A stretch of 43,095 nucleotides of DNA, taken from assembly GCA_009773315.1 (NCBI GenBank), contig WRPE01000025.1:1-43095 (forward strand), read 5' to 3'. Of this stretch, positions 15,113 to 24,340 are shown piece after piece (within the stretch, counting starts at the first letter, position 1; every line of letters starts with the position of its first letter). Source of the stretch: Syntrophaceae bacterium. Lineage in GTDB: Bacteria; Desulfobacterota; Syntrophia; Syntrophales; Smithellaceae. Below the pieces are notes generated by a model that saw nothing but the letters and a program-made list of their open reading frames with translations, was not told the DNA's origin and made no database searches. The translations under genes were made by a program, and so were the position numbers.

Positions 15113-18100
15113 TTAGCAATAAAAAACCGTAGCGCCCTCCCCTAATATCCCATCCGCTTCTCGTTGCAGCCTGTCACAAATGTCGAGCCTGGTCTGTTCT
15201 CCGAGTCTTACGATGGTTTCACTCTTTCCATCAAAAATATGAATATAACCTTCGTATTTACCGTTGTATTTCTTTATTGTATTGTAAAGGGATTTAATAT
15301 TTTCCGGGGATATTTTCTCTGTATCAATCATGAAACGAACCTGTTTATAGGGATTTTCCAGGGCTTTAGTCAGAGGGATTACATCCTGAGCAATAATCTT
15401 GAGCGATTCATCACCAACGTCGATGATACCATGAATAACTACCGGCTCATCTGCATGGATCAGCTCATAAAACTTCTTATAAATATCTGCCCAGAAGATA
15501 ATGCTGACTGAACCCTGCAAATCTTCTAAAACGACATTGCACATCACATCTTTTTTCCGGGTCAGTCTTTCGGCAAGTGAACTGATCACTCCGGCAATGG
15601 TTATGACATCCTTATCGTGTTTTGTGCTTAAGGTAATGGAGTTTGCATTGGTGACCAGTTTTAATTTATCTGCATAACCATGTAATGGATGACCGGTAAT
15701 ATAAAAACCAAGTGTTTCTTTCTCGATGGAGAGCAGTTCTTTACGATCCCACTCGGGAAGATTGGGAAGCTGGAAAGATGATCCACCATTGGTTTCAGAG
15801 GTATCCACAGCGTCCAACTGATCAAAGATACTTGCCTGATTGCTTAGTAATTCCTTCTGCTTGCGTTGTGCCTCATCCATGGCTTGGTCTAGACATTCCA
15901 TAAGTTGTCGGCGGGTGTAACCTAGTGAATCAAAGGACCCGCACTTAACAAGGCTTTCGATAACTCTTCTATTTACTTTGCGCAAATCGACACGGCTTAG
16001 AAAATCCATAAAGGAGGTAAAGTTTGCTTCCCGGCGCATGGCGATGACCGATTCGATGGCCGCCTCACCAACATTTTTAACAGCTGCCAGACCAAAGCGG
16101 ATATTTTCCCCCGAAATACTGAAATCTTTTTGCGATTCGTTAATGTCCGGCGGCAGAATGTTGATGCCCATTTCCTTGCAGTTGGACATGTGTTTGATGA
16201 TCTTGTCACGGTTGTCTTTTTCACTGGTCAAGAGCGCGGCCATAAAGGCAACCGGATAATGCGTTTTCAGATAGGCTGTCTGATATGTAATAATCGAATA
16301 AGCGGCACTATGCGACTTATTGAAGCCATATTCAGCAAAGGTCTCCATCTGATCCCAGATAGTCTTCGCTTTATTTTCTTTAATGTTATGCTTTTTCGCG
16401 CCTTCGAGAAACTTGGGTTTCTCCTTTTCCATCGCCGCAACTTGCTTTTTGCCCATCACCTTGCGCAGCGTGTCGGCTTGAGCCATGGTGTAGCCGCCGA
16501 TTACGTTGGCAATTTGCATGACCTGTTCCTGATAAAGAATTATACCATAGGTTTCTTTCAGAATCGATTCAAGCTCAGGCAGCTCATAGGTAATTTGGGT
16601 TTTGCCCTGTTTACGCGAGATAAATTCAGGTATCATCTTCATGGGACCTGGGCGGTACGCTGCAATTAAAGCAATGATATCTTCAATGCGATCAGGTTTA
16701 AAATTGACCAGAAGGTCTTTCATACCGGAACTTTCCAACTGGAAGACACCGTCCGTATCGCCTTTCATCAATAGTTGATAAGTTTCCGGATCATCGAGAG
16801 GCAAATTATTAATGTCAATATGAAGATTATGTGATTCCTTGATAAAATTCAGAGCGTTTTTAATCACTGTCAGGGTTTTGAGCCCCAGGAAATCAAACTT
16901 AGTCAGCCCGACTGCCTCAATATCTTTCATGGAATATTGAGAAACGATATCGTCTTTTGGAGCAAAAAGCGGTACTCTTTCGACCAGTGGCGCATCCGAG
17001 ATCACAACACCGGCGGCATGAATCGAAGAGTGGCGGTTGAGACCTTCCAGAATCAGCGAAAGTGACAATACTTTGTCGATTTGCGGGTTTTTCTTGCGCT
17101 CCTCGGCAAACCGGGGCTCCATTTTGAATGCTTCCACCAGCGTTATATTCAAAACGTTGGGCACCAGTTTGGCAATGCGATCCGCGTCCCCGTATGGAAC
17201 ATTGAGCGCACGCCCGACGTCCCGGATCACCCCTTTGGCCATCATTTTTCCAAAGGTGCAGATTTGCGTGACTTTATCTTTACCGTATTTCTCCGTTACA
17301 TATTTGATGATTTCGCCGCGTCGTTCCTGACAGAAATCAATATCAATATCCGGCATGCTGATGCGATCAGGATTCAGAAATCTTTCAAAAAACAACCCGT
17401 AACGAAGGGGATCGATGTCGGTAATGCGGATGGCGTAGGCCACAAGAGAACCAGCAGCGGAACCGCGTCCGGGTCCGACAGGAACATCATTGTGCCTGGC
17501 GTGTTTGATAAAATCTGAAACGATCAGAAAATAACCGGCAAATCCCATTTTTTTAATGATTTCCAGCTCTAAACGCAGGCGTTTGTTATATTTCTCCCGA
17601 ACTGCCGTTTCGTCCTCTTTATGATATTTCATAATAATCGGCAGGAGCTTATTCAGCCCTTCCACCGACTTGCGTTCAAGATAATCTTCAAGAGATTCCT
17701 CGGGATTTTTGACTTCAAATTTCGGCAAATAAAACTTGCCGAATTCAAAAGTCAGGTTGCAACGCTCTGCAATGCTCACGGTGTTGGCTATGGCCTCCGG
17801 TGTTGCGGCAAAAAGTGTCTGCATTTCCTCCGGGGATTTGACATAAAACTGATCCGATGTCATCGACATCCGGTCGTTGTCTTCGATGGTTTTTCCTGTC
17901 TGGATGCACAAAAGGACATTATGCGCCTCGGCATGGTCGGCATTCAGATAATGACAGTCGTTGGTGGCGATCAGCGGAATGGACAGTTCTTTGCCGAGCT
18001 CAATCAAACCCTGGTTGGCAATCTTCTGATCGGAAATACCGTTTTCCATGATTTCCAGATAGAAATTGTCTTCGCCGAAAATTTCCTGATAGGCGCGTGC

Positions 18101-18583
18101 GGATTTTCTAGCCTCGTCCATATTGCCGCGGACAATATGGGAAGCGATTTCGCCGTGCAGACAAGCGCTCGATGCGATCAGGCCTTCGGAACATTGCTTA
18201 AGCAATTCTTTATCCACACGGGGGCGGTAATAAAAACCTTCGATATGAGCTGCCGAGGTCAGCTTCATCAGATTTTTATAACCCTGCATGTTTTTGACGA
18301 GGACAACCAAATGACGTGTGGCTTCACCGATGGTGGACGACGTCTTATCAAAACGGCTCCGGGGTGCAACGTAGAGTTCGCAGCCGATAATCGGCTTGAT
18401 ACCGTTGGCATAGGCCTGTTTATAAAAATCAATTGCGCCGAACATGTTGCCATGGTCGGTGATGGCCATAGCCGGCATTGCGTATTCCTTGGCCATTTTG
18501 AAGAGGTCATCCAAGCGGATCATGCCGTCGAGAAGGCTGTATTGCGTATGAACGTGAAGATGGACGAAATTTGCGTGCTTCAT
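15113..18583 (-). CDS. dnaE: DNA polymerase III alpha subunit
   Basis: The 1156-residue replicative polymerase, usual length for DnaE1, acts in the cytoplasmic replisome. An N-terminal PHP domain starts with F-V-H-L-H-V-H-T-Q-Y-S-L-L-D-G and keeps TDHGNMFG. The palm has GPGRGSAAGSLVAYAI and the catalytic P-D-I-D-I-D-F near residue 400. Further on are the fingers region with Y-Q-E-Q-V-M-Q and F-N-K-S-H-S-A-A-Y, a helix-hairpin-helix segment, and an OB fold (I-T-I-A-G-V-I-S). The ATG is only 6 bases after the guaB stop and has no clear ribosome site, so coupled translation from guaB is likely. Confidence 0.97.
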   Translation of the reverse strand: MKHANFVHLHVHTQYSLLDGMIRLDDLFKMAKEYAMPAMAITDHGNMFGAIDFYKQAYANGIKPIIGCELYVAPRSRFDKTSSTIGEATRHLVVLVKNMQGYKNLMKLTSAAHIEGFYYRPRVDKELLKQCSEGLIASSACLHGEIASHIVRGNMDEARKSARAYQEIFGEDNFYLEIMENGISDQKIANQGLIELGKELSIPLIATNDCHYLNADHAEAHNVLLCIQTGKTIEDNDRMSMTSDQFYVKSPEEMQTLFAATPEAIANTVSIAERCNLTFEFGKFYLPKFEVKNPEESLEDYLERKSVEGLNKLLPIIMKYHKEDETAVREKYNKRLRLELEIIKKMGFAGYFLIVSDFIKHARHNDVPVGPGRGSAAGSLVAYAIRITDIDPLRYGLFFERFLNPDRISMPDIDIDFCQERRGEIIKYVTEKYGKDKVTQICTFGKMMAKGVIRDVGRALNVPYGDADRIAKLVPNVLNITLVEAFKMEPRFAEERKKNPQIDKVLSLSLILEGLNRHSSIHAAGVVISDAPLVERVPLFAPKDDIVSQYSMKDIEAVGLTKFDFLGLKTLTVIKNALNFIKESHNLHIDINNLPLDDPETYQLLMKGDTDGVFQLESSGMKDLLVNFKPDRIEDIIALIAAYRPGPMKMIPEFISRKQGKTQITYELPELESILKETYGIILYQEQVMQIANVIGGYTMAQADTLRKVMGKKQVAAMEKEKPKFLEGAKKHNIKENKAKTIWDQMETFAEYGFNKSHSAAYSIITYQTAYLKTHYPVAFMAALLTSEKDNRDKIIKHMSNCKEMGINILPPDINESQKDFSISGENIRFGLAAVKNVGEAAIESVIAMRREANFTSFMDFLSRVDLRKVNRRVIESLVKCGSFDSLGYTRRQLMECLDQAMDEAQRKQKELLSNQASIFDQLDAVDTSETNGGSSFQLPNLPEWDRKELLSIEKETLGFYITGHPLHGYADKLKLVTNANSITLSTKHDKDVITIAGVISSLAERLTRKKDVMCNVVLEDLQGSVSIIFWADIYKKFYELIHADEPVVIHGIIDVGDESLKIIAQDVIPLTKALENPYKQVRFMIDTEKISPENIKSLYNTIKKYNGKYEGYIHIFDGKSETIVRLGEQTRLDICDRLQREADGILGEGATVFYC

Positions 18584-18589
18584 TTTTAG

Positions 18590-20050
18590 CTAATCGATCC
18601 AGTAATTGGGCGCTTCCTTGGTGATGATGACGTCATGGACATGGCTTTCCCTTAATCCGGCAGACGTAATGCGCACAAAGCGTGAATTCTCAATCAGTTC
18701 CGGAATTGTTTTGCATCCGACATAACCCATTCCTGCTTTTAAGCCGCCGATAAGCTGGACGATACTGGCGGAAAGCGATCCGCGAAACGGCACCCTGCCC
18801 TCAATACCCTCCGGCACGGTTTTCATAGCGCCTTCCATGTCATCCTGATAATAGCGGTCACGGCTGCCCATTTTCATGGCTTCGAGCGATCCCATACCCC
18901 GATAGACCTTATAACTGCGGCCCTGGAATAAAATTGTTTCGCCGGGACTTTCTTCGGTTCCGGCAAATAAACCGCCGATCATCACACAATGAGCGCCGCA
19001 GCCGATAGCTTTAACAATATCACCGGAAAATTTGATGCCGCCGTCGGCAATCACCGGAATGCCATGTTTTGCAGCAACTTTGCAGGCGTCTCGAATTGCG
19101 GACATTTGAGCTATTCCCACACCGGCAATAATGCGTGTGGTACAAATTGATCCGGGACCGACGCCGACTTTAACCGCATCCACACCCGCGTCGATCAGGG
19201 CCTTGGCGCCTTCGGAGGTCGCGACATTCCCCGCGATCAGCTGGCATTTAGGGAAATTGGCCTTGGTTGATTTGATGGCCTCGAGCACGCCCGATGAATG
19301 TCCGTGAGAGGTGTCAATCACAATCACGTCCGCACCGACTGACAGCAAGGCGGCAATGCGCGGTTCGCGGTCGACGATACCTACCGCCGCACCCACACGC
19401 AATCTGCCTTTGGAGTCTTTACAGGCATTGGGATAACGTCTTATCTTTTCAATATCTTTAATGGTGATCAGACCCTTTAAACGGTATTGATCATCCACGA
19501 CCAGTAGTTTTTCGATGCGATGCTTGTGCAGGAGCTTTTTGGAATCTTCCAGCGAAATATTGGAGGAAACCGTGACAAGATTTTCTTTGGTCATAACGTT
19601 AGCAACCGTCTGCTCCATGTTTTCTTCGAACCGCAGATCGCGGTTGGTTAGAATGCCGACGAGTTTGCCGTTTTTAACTACCGGAACGCCGGATATGGAA
19701 TATTGATTCATTAATGCCAGAGCGTCGCTAACTTTGCGTTCCGGCTCAATGGTGATCGGATCGACAATCATACCGCTTTCCGATTTTTTCACGCGGTCAA
19801 CTTCAATGGCCTGTCGTTCGATGCTCATGTTGCGGTGGATGAAGCCGATACCGCCTTCCTGCGCCATGCAGATGGCCGTGCGCGATTCCGTGACCGTATC
19901 CATCGCCGCCGAGACAATCGGAATGTTCAGGGCGATATTCTTGGTCAGCCTGGTGGCCGTATCAACATCACGCGGCAACACATCGGAAGCGGCGGGAACT
20001 AAAAGCAAGTCATCAAAAGTTAAGGATTCTTTTACTACGTCGTCGAGCAT
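18590..20050 (-). CDS. guaB: inosine-5'-monophosphate dehydrogenase
   Basis: The 486-residue enzyme oxidises IMP to XMP with NAD, the committed step to guanine nucleotides. The N-terminal part carries [12 protein letters not shown]. Two CBS domains (about 93-205) follow; they bind nucleotides for regulation. The catalytic loop [11 protein letters not shown] has Cys303, and the flap region has [10 protein letters not shown] near the C-terminal third. GGAGG is well placed before the ATG. The gene lies between the DUF1285-like gene and dnaE, so GTP supply and replication genes share a transcript. Confidence 0.97.
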   Translation of the reverse strand: MLDDVVKESLTFDDLLLVPAASDVLPRDVDTATRLTKNIALNIPIVSAAMDTVTESRTAICMAQEGGIGFIHRNMSIERQAIEVDRVKKSESGMIVDPITIEPERKVSDALALMNQYSISGVPVVKNGKLVGILTNRDLRFEENMEQTVANVMTKENLVTVSSNISLEDSKKLLHKHRIEKLLVVDDQYRLKGLITIKDIEKIRRYPNACKDSKGRLRVGAAVGIVDREPRIAALLSVGADVIVIDTSHGHSSGVLEAIKSTKANFPKCQLIAGNVATSEGAKALIDAGVDAVKVGVGPGSICTTRIIAGVGIAQMSAIRDACKVAAKHGIPVIADGGIKFSGDIVKAIGCGAHCVMIGGLFAGTEESPGETILFQGRSYKVYRGMGSLEAMKMGSRDRYYQDDMEGAMKTVPEGIEGRVPFRGSLSASIVQLIGGLKAGMGYVGCKTIPELIENSRFVRITSAGLRESHVHDVIITKEAPNYWID

Positions 20051-20071
20051 GATGGCCTCCGTCTTGGTGAA

Positions 20072-20530
20072 TTAATTAATTGTTTTTATAAAATATCTTT
20101 CGTGGTTTAAGGCAATGTAAAAACGATCGGCAGCGTCGTCCATTTCAATAAATTCCGCTATTTGATAGTAACTATTCCTCGTGAAGCGGGCGGCAAATTT
20201 GCCGTCTTTAATCCGGCAATACATGACGTTGTCTTTGCCTACAAATAACGAACCCAAATCAAGTTTTTCCAGGCATTCGTCACTTAAAAGAACATCAATC
20301 TGCTCATGACAGTTTATCGGTGCTTTCGTCTTATAAACGGCTGTCACGACAAAAGCGGTATCCTCCACATCCAGATAATAGATTTCTTCGTTGAGTTCGA
20401 CGAAGTATTTACCACAATCGTCTATTTTCAGATGTTCAAAAAACACACACAAAATATCTTTGCGGAACATGTGTGCGCCCCGGTAATACCAGATGCCGTC
20501 TTTGTCTATTTTTATATCACTTGATTCCAT
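20072..20530 (-). CDS. DUF1285-like protein
   Basis: The 152-residue protein begins I-K-I-D-K-D-G-I-W-Y-Y-R-G-A-H-M-F-R-K-D, which matches the start of the DUF1285 family (a small all-beta domain with solved but unassigned structures). Next come C-V-F-F-E-H-L and the V-E-D-T-A-F-V-V strand typical of it. There is no signal peptide or membrane helix, so it is cytoplasmic. The function is unknown. It lies 9 bases after dtd and 21 bases before guaB, so it is co-transcribed with tRNA quality control, GMP synthesis and replication genes. The family call is from pattern memory. Confidence 0.7.
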   Translation of the reverse strand: MESSDIKIDKDGIWYYRGAHMFRKDILCVFFEHLKIDDCGKYFVELNEEIYYLDVEDTAFVVTAVYKTKAPINCHEQIDVLLSDECLEKLDLGSLFVGKDNVMYCRIKDGKFAARFTRNSYYQIAEFIEMDDAADRFYIALNHERYFIKTIN

Positions 20531-20539
20531 GTGTTTCGC

Positions 20540-20989
20540 TTAAAACGCTTTCCGGCTGTCTAGTAATATCGTTACCGGACCGTTATTGGTCAACTCGATT
20601 TGCATCATTTCCTGAAATTTGCCGGTGGCCAATTTCTTCACCTTGGGAGCGGCCTCACGGACAAAATATTCATACAACTGGTTGGCTGTGATCGGCTTTT
20701 CCGCCCGGATAAATGACGGCCTGCGTCCCTTGATACAGTCGCCAAGGAGCGTGAACTGCGACACCACCAACATCTGGCCGTCAATGTCGGTCAGCGAGAG
20801 ATTCATCTTGCCCTGTTCGTCTTCAAAAATGCGTAAATTAACCGTTTTTTCCAGAATATAATTCGCGTCTTTCTCAGAATCGTCTTTTTCCACCCCCAGC
20901 AATACCAGAACCCCTTGATCGATGGAGGAATATTCCTGAGAATTTATTCTGACGCAAGCCCGGTCCACTCTCTGAATAACTGCACGCAT
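20540..20989 (-). CDS. dtd: D-aminoacyl-tRNA deacylase
   Basis: The 149-residue enzyme removes D-amino acids (and glycine from tRNA-Ala) mischarged on tRNA, a proofreading step. Both family signatures are present: SQFTLLGDCIKGRRPSF in the middle and N-N-G-P-V-T-I near the C-terminus, which form the cross-subunit active site of the dimer. Length and start (M-R-A-V-I-Q-R-V) are standard. It is the first gene of the dtd-DUF1285-guaB-dnaE run. Confidence 0.96.
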   Translation of the reverse strand: MRAVIQRVDRACVRINSQEYSSIDQGVLVLLGVEKDDSEKDANYILEKTVNLRIFEDEQGKMNLSLTDIDGQMLVVSQFTLLGDCIKGRRPSFIRAEKPITANQLYEYFVREAAPKVKKLATGKFQEMMQIELTNNGPVTILLDSRKAF

Positions 20990-21015
20990 GAAGAATCCCG
21001 TTTAATAGTTCCGGT

Positions 21016-21044
21016 ATGCTATCAACAATTGCTTGAGTCTTCAA
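21016..21044 (-). promoter_or_regulatory. candidate promoter for dtd-guaB-dnaE operon
   Basis: On the minus strand TTGAAG (21044-21039) and TAGCAT (21021-21016) are 17 bases apart and 27 bases before the dtd ATG. Both boxes are imperfect, so this is tentative. Confidence 0.45.
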
Positions 21045-21229
21045 GTTCTTTCTGGGATAAAATATACTGCTTAAAGATCATGGGTTTAAATTACTGAACG
21101 ATAGGCCGCTATCGGAAAGCCGCATCGAATATGGTCCAGAATCGCCGGCTGGCTGAAAGGTCATGGGCATGGTATGTGGATTGCGATACATTTTGTAATT
21201 GGTTGACTTGTATGCTAAAAGGCGCATCC

Positions 21230-22600
21230 ATGAGTAAAAACATTCTGTTGATCAATCCTTGGATTTATGATTTTGCCGCATACGATTTCTGGCTGAAACC
21301 ATTGGGACTTTTATACCTGGGCGGTCTGTTGCGCGCAAACTCTCATCGAATATCATACATCAATTGCCTTGACCCCTACTCCCCGCTTATGCTGCAAAGA
21401 AGCCGCACAATGCCCAGGCGGCATGTTTACGGCCACGGCCGGCTCTTCCGTCAGGTGATCAACAAACCGGACTGCCTCCACATGCTGCCCCGCAGTTATT
21501 GCCGTTATGGAATTGACCCGGATATATTCCGAACTGAGCTTGGTCTTTATCCCGACACGGATATGGTGCTGGTTACTTCCATGATGACGTATTGGTATCC
21601 GGGTGTTTTTGAAGCCATTAGAATCGTCAAAGAGATGATGCCGGGCATTCCCGTTGTATTGGGCGGCAAATATGCCTCTCTTTGCTACGATCACGCCGTG
21701 GCCAATTCCGGCGCCGATTATGTAGTTCGCGGCCGCGGTGAAAAACAAATTCTTGAAATACTCCAAAATCTTTTCGATGAAGATATCATTTTCGATCCCG
21801 ATGAAGACGATTTGGATGCCCTGCCCTATCCTGCATTGGATCTGGTACGCCGAATCGATCACGTTCCGATGATTACCACGATTGGCTGTCCGTATCGCTG
21901 CAGCTACTGCTCGTCTCATATATTTCAAAAGAAATTTCTTAGACGTGATCCGGTCAAAGTGGTTGATGAAATCGAACATTGGCAGAAGAGCTTCGGTGTG
22001 ATCGACTTCAGTTTTTATGATGACGCGCTGCTGGTCGATTCCGAAAAGATGATCATTCCCCTGCTGAATGAATTAAAAAGACGGAAGTTATCCTGTCGTT
22101 TTCATTGCCCCAATGGTCTGCATTTAAGAGAAATCAACTCAAAATTAAGTAAGATTCTCTACGATTCCGGCTTTAAAACCATTCGTTTCGGTTTTGAAAC
22201 CGCTGATTTTCAATTGCAAAAAGAAACGGGCGGAAAAGTACAAAATGAAGAACTGCAAAAAGCGGTTATTCATCTCAAAAAGGCGGGATACAAAACGGAA
22301 GATATCGGCGTTTATCTCTTATGCGGCATACCGGGTCAAAAAGAAGTGGATGTAACACAGAGTATTGATTTTGTTTTACAGTGCGGCGCCAAACCGGTGC
22401 TTGCCGAATATTCGCCGATTCCCGGCACGAAGATGTGGGCCGACGCGCTTGCGGCTTCACCATTTGACATTCAGCATGAACCTCTATATCATAACAACTC
22501 GCTATTATGCTGCCGTAATGATGATTTCAGTTACGATGCTTACAGCAGGAGCAAAGCAAAGCTCAAAACATTACCGAAAGAAACGAGTGTTGCGAGATGA
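21230..22600 (+). CDS. B12-binding domain radical SAM protein
   Basis: A 457-residue protein with a cobalamin-binding-like N-terminal domain (residues about 5-170; L-L-I-N-P-W start and V-V-L-G-G-K-Y-A-S-L) and a radical SAM domain. The cluster cysteines are C220, C224 and C227 in G-C-P-Y-R-C-S-Y-C. YDDALLVD and R-F-G-F-E-T-A follow the usual strand order. Such proteins carry out methylations or rearrangements on lipids, antibiotics or hopanoids; no substrate can be named here. The ATG at 21230 is chosen because AAAAGG sits 8 bases upstream; the long upstream extension of the frame is not protein-like. Its stop overlaps the next gene (ATGA). Confidence 0.88.
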   Translation: MSKNILLINPWIYDFAAYDFWLKPLGLLYLGGLLRANSHRISYINCLDPYSPLMLQRSRTMPRRHVYGHGRLFRQVINKPDCLHMLPRSYCRYGIDPDIFRTELGLYPDTDMVLVTSMMTYWYPGVFEAIRIVKEMMPGIPVVLGGKYASLCYDHAVANSGADYVVRGRGEKQILEILQNLFDEDIIFDPDEDDLDALPYPALDLVRRIDHVPMITTIGCPYRCSYCSSHIFQKKFLRRDPVKVVDEIEHWQKSFGVIDFSFYDDALLVDSEKMIIPLLNELKRRKLSCRFHCPNGLHLREINSKLSKILYDSGFKTIRFGFETADFQLQKETGGKVQNEELQKAVIHLKKAGYKTEDIGVYLLCGIPGQKEVDVTQSIDFVLQCGAKPVLAEYSPIPGTKMWADALAASPFDIQHEPLYHNNSLLCCRNDDFSYDAYSRSKAKLKTLPKETSVAR

Positions 22601-22836
22601 AGACTCTTGTCCGGATTAAAAATATCATTGTTCTTTTGCTGTCGCTGTTTTTTTTAGTGTTCGGCATCGATATCCTGGTGAGTTCATTTAAGATGGCCAA
22701 CCCTCTGGAATTCGTGATGACTTTATTTTCTGCCTCTTTCATTATTTTGTTTTGTATTGTCGGCATTCTTTATGTTTTCTTCCGCTTTTTTCCAAAAAAA
22801 TCCACTGATGAGATAGATCATGTTGACACGAAATAG
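22597..22836 (+). CDS. small two-helix membrane protein, unknown function
   Basis: The 79-residue hydrophobic protein has two predicted transmembrane helices (about 9-31 and 40-64) and a charged tail. I do not recognise a family. Its ATG overlaps the stop of the B12-radical SAM gene by four bases, and its end overlaps the start of the M16 peptidase by 17 bases. It is therefore tightly embedded in the operon and likely to be translated. It could be a membrane anchor or chaperone for a neighbour, but that is a guess. Confidence 0.65.
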   Translation: MKTLVRIKNIIVLLLSLFFLVFGIDILVSSFKMANPLEFVMTLFSASFIILFCIVGILYVFFRFFPKKSTDEIDHVDTK

Positions 22837-24340
22837 ATTTTGTTTATTCCTGGCCGGGTTAATCATTTTTTGCTGGGCAGATCCGGCATGGGCGATTGAC
22901 CTGGAAAAAAAAGTCATCAAAACCAAACTGGATAATGGTCTAACCATTTTGATGCTGGAGCGCAAATTCAGCCCGACGGTTTCTCTCTATATCCGCCATC
23001 GGGTAGGAACGGTCGATGAAGTCAAGGGACAAAGCGGTGCTGCGCACGTTTTGGAGCACATGATGTTTAAGGGCACGACAACTATTGGCACGAAAAATTA
23101 TGCGGCGGAAAAGAGGCTGCTTACACAAATCGAACAGATCGGCTCAGCGCTGGATAATGAGAGAATGAGGCAAACAAACGTCGATCAGAAACGCATTGAA
23201 CAGCTTGCCGTAAGTCTGAAGCAATTGCAATCCGAACACCGCCGTTATTATATTCCCAATGAGATTGACCGGCTTTACACGGAAAATGGCGGCCTGGATA
23301 TGAACGCGTCCACCGGTCAAGATGTTACAACCTACCACGTCAGCCTGCCCGCCAACAAAATTGAACTCTGGGCGCGTATTGAAGCCGACCGGCTGCTTAA
23401 CCCCGTCTTTCGTGAATTCTACACGGAACGCGACGTCATTCTGGAAGAAAGAAGGCAGCGCGTAGAATCCAGCCCTGACGGTAAACTCTATGAATCCTTT
23501 ATGAGCAGCGCTTATAAAGTTCATCCCTATGGCGTGCCTATTATCGGCCTACCTCAGGATTTAACCTATATCAACCAGGCGGCCATTCGGCATATTCACC
23601 AAAAATATCTGTCGCCGGGAAATATGGTCATCACCGTAGTCGGAGATATTAACCCCCAAAAGACTTTAAAATTGATTGATCAATACTTTGGACGGATTCC
23701 CAAAAATAATTCTCTGCCGGCCGCCATTCCCGCCGAACCGCGGCAAACCGAGGAGCGAAAAGTGGCCGTATTGTTTGACGCCAATCCGTCGATGATCATC
23801 GGTTATCACAAACCGACTGCGCCCGCTGCTGAAGATTATGTCTTCGACGTGCTGGAAACGATTTTGAGTAAAGGCAGAACCAGCCGTCTGTATGCCAAAC
23901 TGGTGTTGCAAATGCAAATTGCCGACAGTATCAGTGTTCATAACGGCATGCCCGCCACAAGGTATCCTAATCTATTTGCGATCTGGGCCCGTCCACGCCA
24001 TCCGCACACGAACGATGAGCTCCTGGCGGCTATTTTTCATGAACTGGAAAACATCAAGAACTATCCTATACCTGACAAAGAACTGACCAAGGCCAAAAAT
24101 CAATTGAAGATGGATTATATTAAAAGCTTGGATTCCAATTCTGAACTGGCTTCCATTCTTTCATACTATGAATTGCTGTTGGGAGATTACCGATACATTT
24201 CTAATTACATTTCTCATATTGACAAAGTAACCGTAATGGACATTCAGGCAGCGGCCGTAAAGTATCTGGTAGCCGAAAACCGGACTATCGCGGTTTTAAA
24301 CAAAAAGACAAATAAAAACGCGGATAAAAATGAAAAATAA
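22820..24340 (+). CDS. M16 family zinc peptidase (active subunit), exported
   Basis: A 506-residue protein with a signal peptide (to about residue 25, W-A-D-P-A-W-A). The inverted zinc motif H-V-L-E-H is intact at 76-80 (His76, Glu79, His80), and E-R-D-V-I-L-E-E (203-210) lies where the third zinc ligand is expected. Compared with standard M16 proteins there is a Gln/Arg-rich insertion (about 93-150) between the motif and that ligand. The second M16 domain follows. Bacterial exported M16 peptidases degrade small peptides or process periplasmic proteins. The next gene encodes an M16 protein without the zinc motif, so the pair probably forms a heterodimer like the mitochondrial processing peptidase. 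Confidence 0.92.
   Translation: MLTRNRFCLFLAGLIIFCWADPAWAIDLEKKVIKTKLDNGLTILMLERKFSPTVSLYIRHRVGTVDEVKGQSGAAHVLEHMMFKGTTTIGTKNYAAEKRLLTQIEQIGSALDNERMRQTNVDQKRIEQLAVSLKQLQSEHRRYYIPNEIDRLYTENGGLDMNASTGQDVTTYHVSLPANKIELWARIEADRLLNPVFREFYTERDVILEERRQRVESSPDGKLYESFMSSAYKVHPYGVPIIGLPQDLTYINQAAIRHIHQKYLSPGNMVITVVGDINPQKTLKLIDQYFGRIPKNNSLPAAIPAEPRQTEERKVAVLFDANPSMIIGYHKPTAPAAEDYVFDVLETILSKGRTSRLYAKLVLQMQIADSISVHNGMPATRYPNLFAIWARPRHPHTNDELLAAIFHELENIKNYPIPDKELTKAKNQLKMDYIKSLDSNSELASILSYYELLLGDYRYISNYISHIDKVTVMDIQAAAVKYLVAENRTIAVLNKKTNKNADKNEK

Noticed and set aside
17621-18589. A 322-codon plus-strand open frame opposite dnaE
   Set aside because: Antisense to the PHP domain of dnaE, which is intact. 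The composition is typical of a mirror frame.
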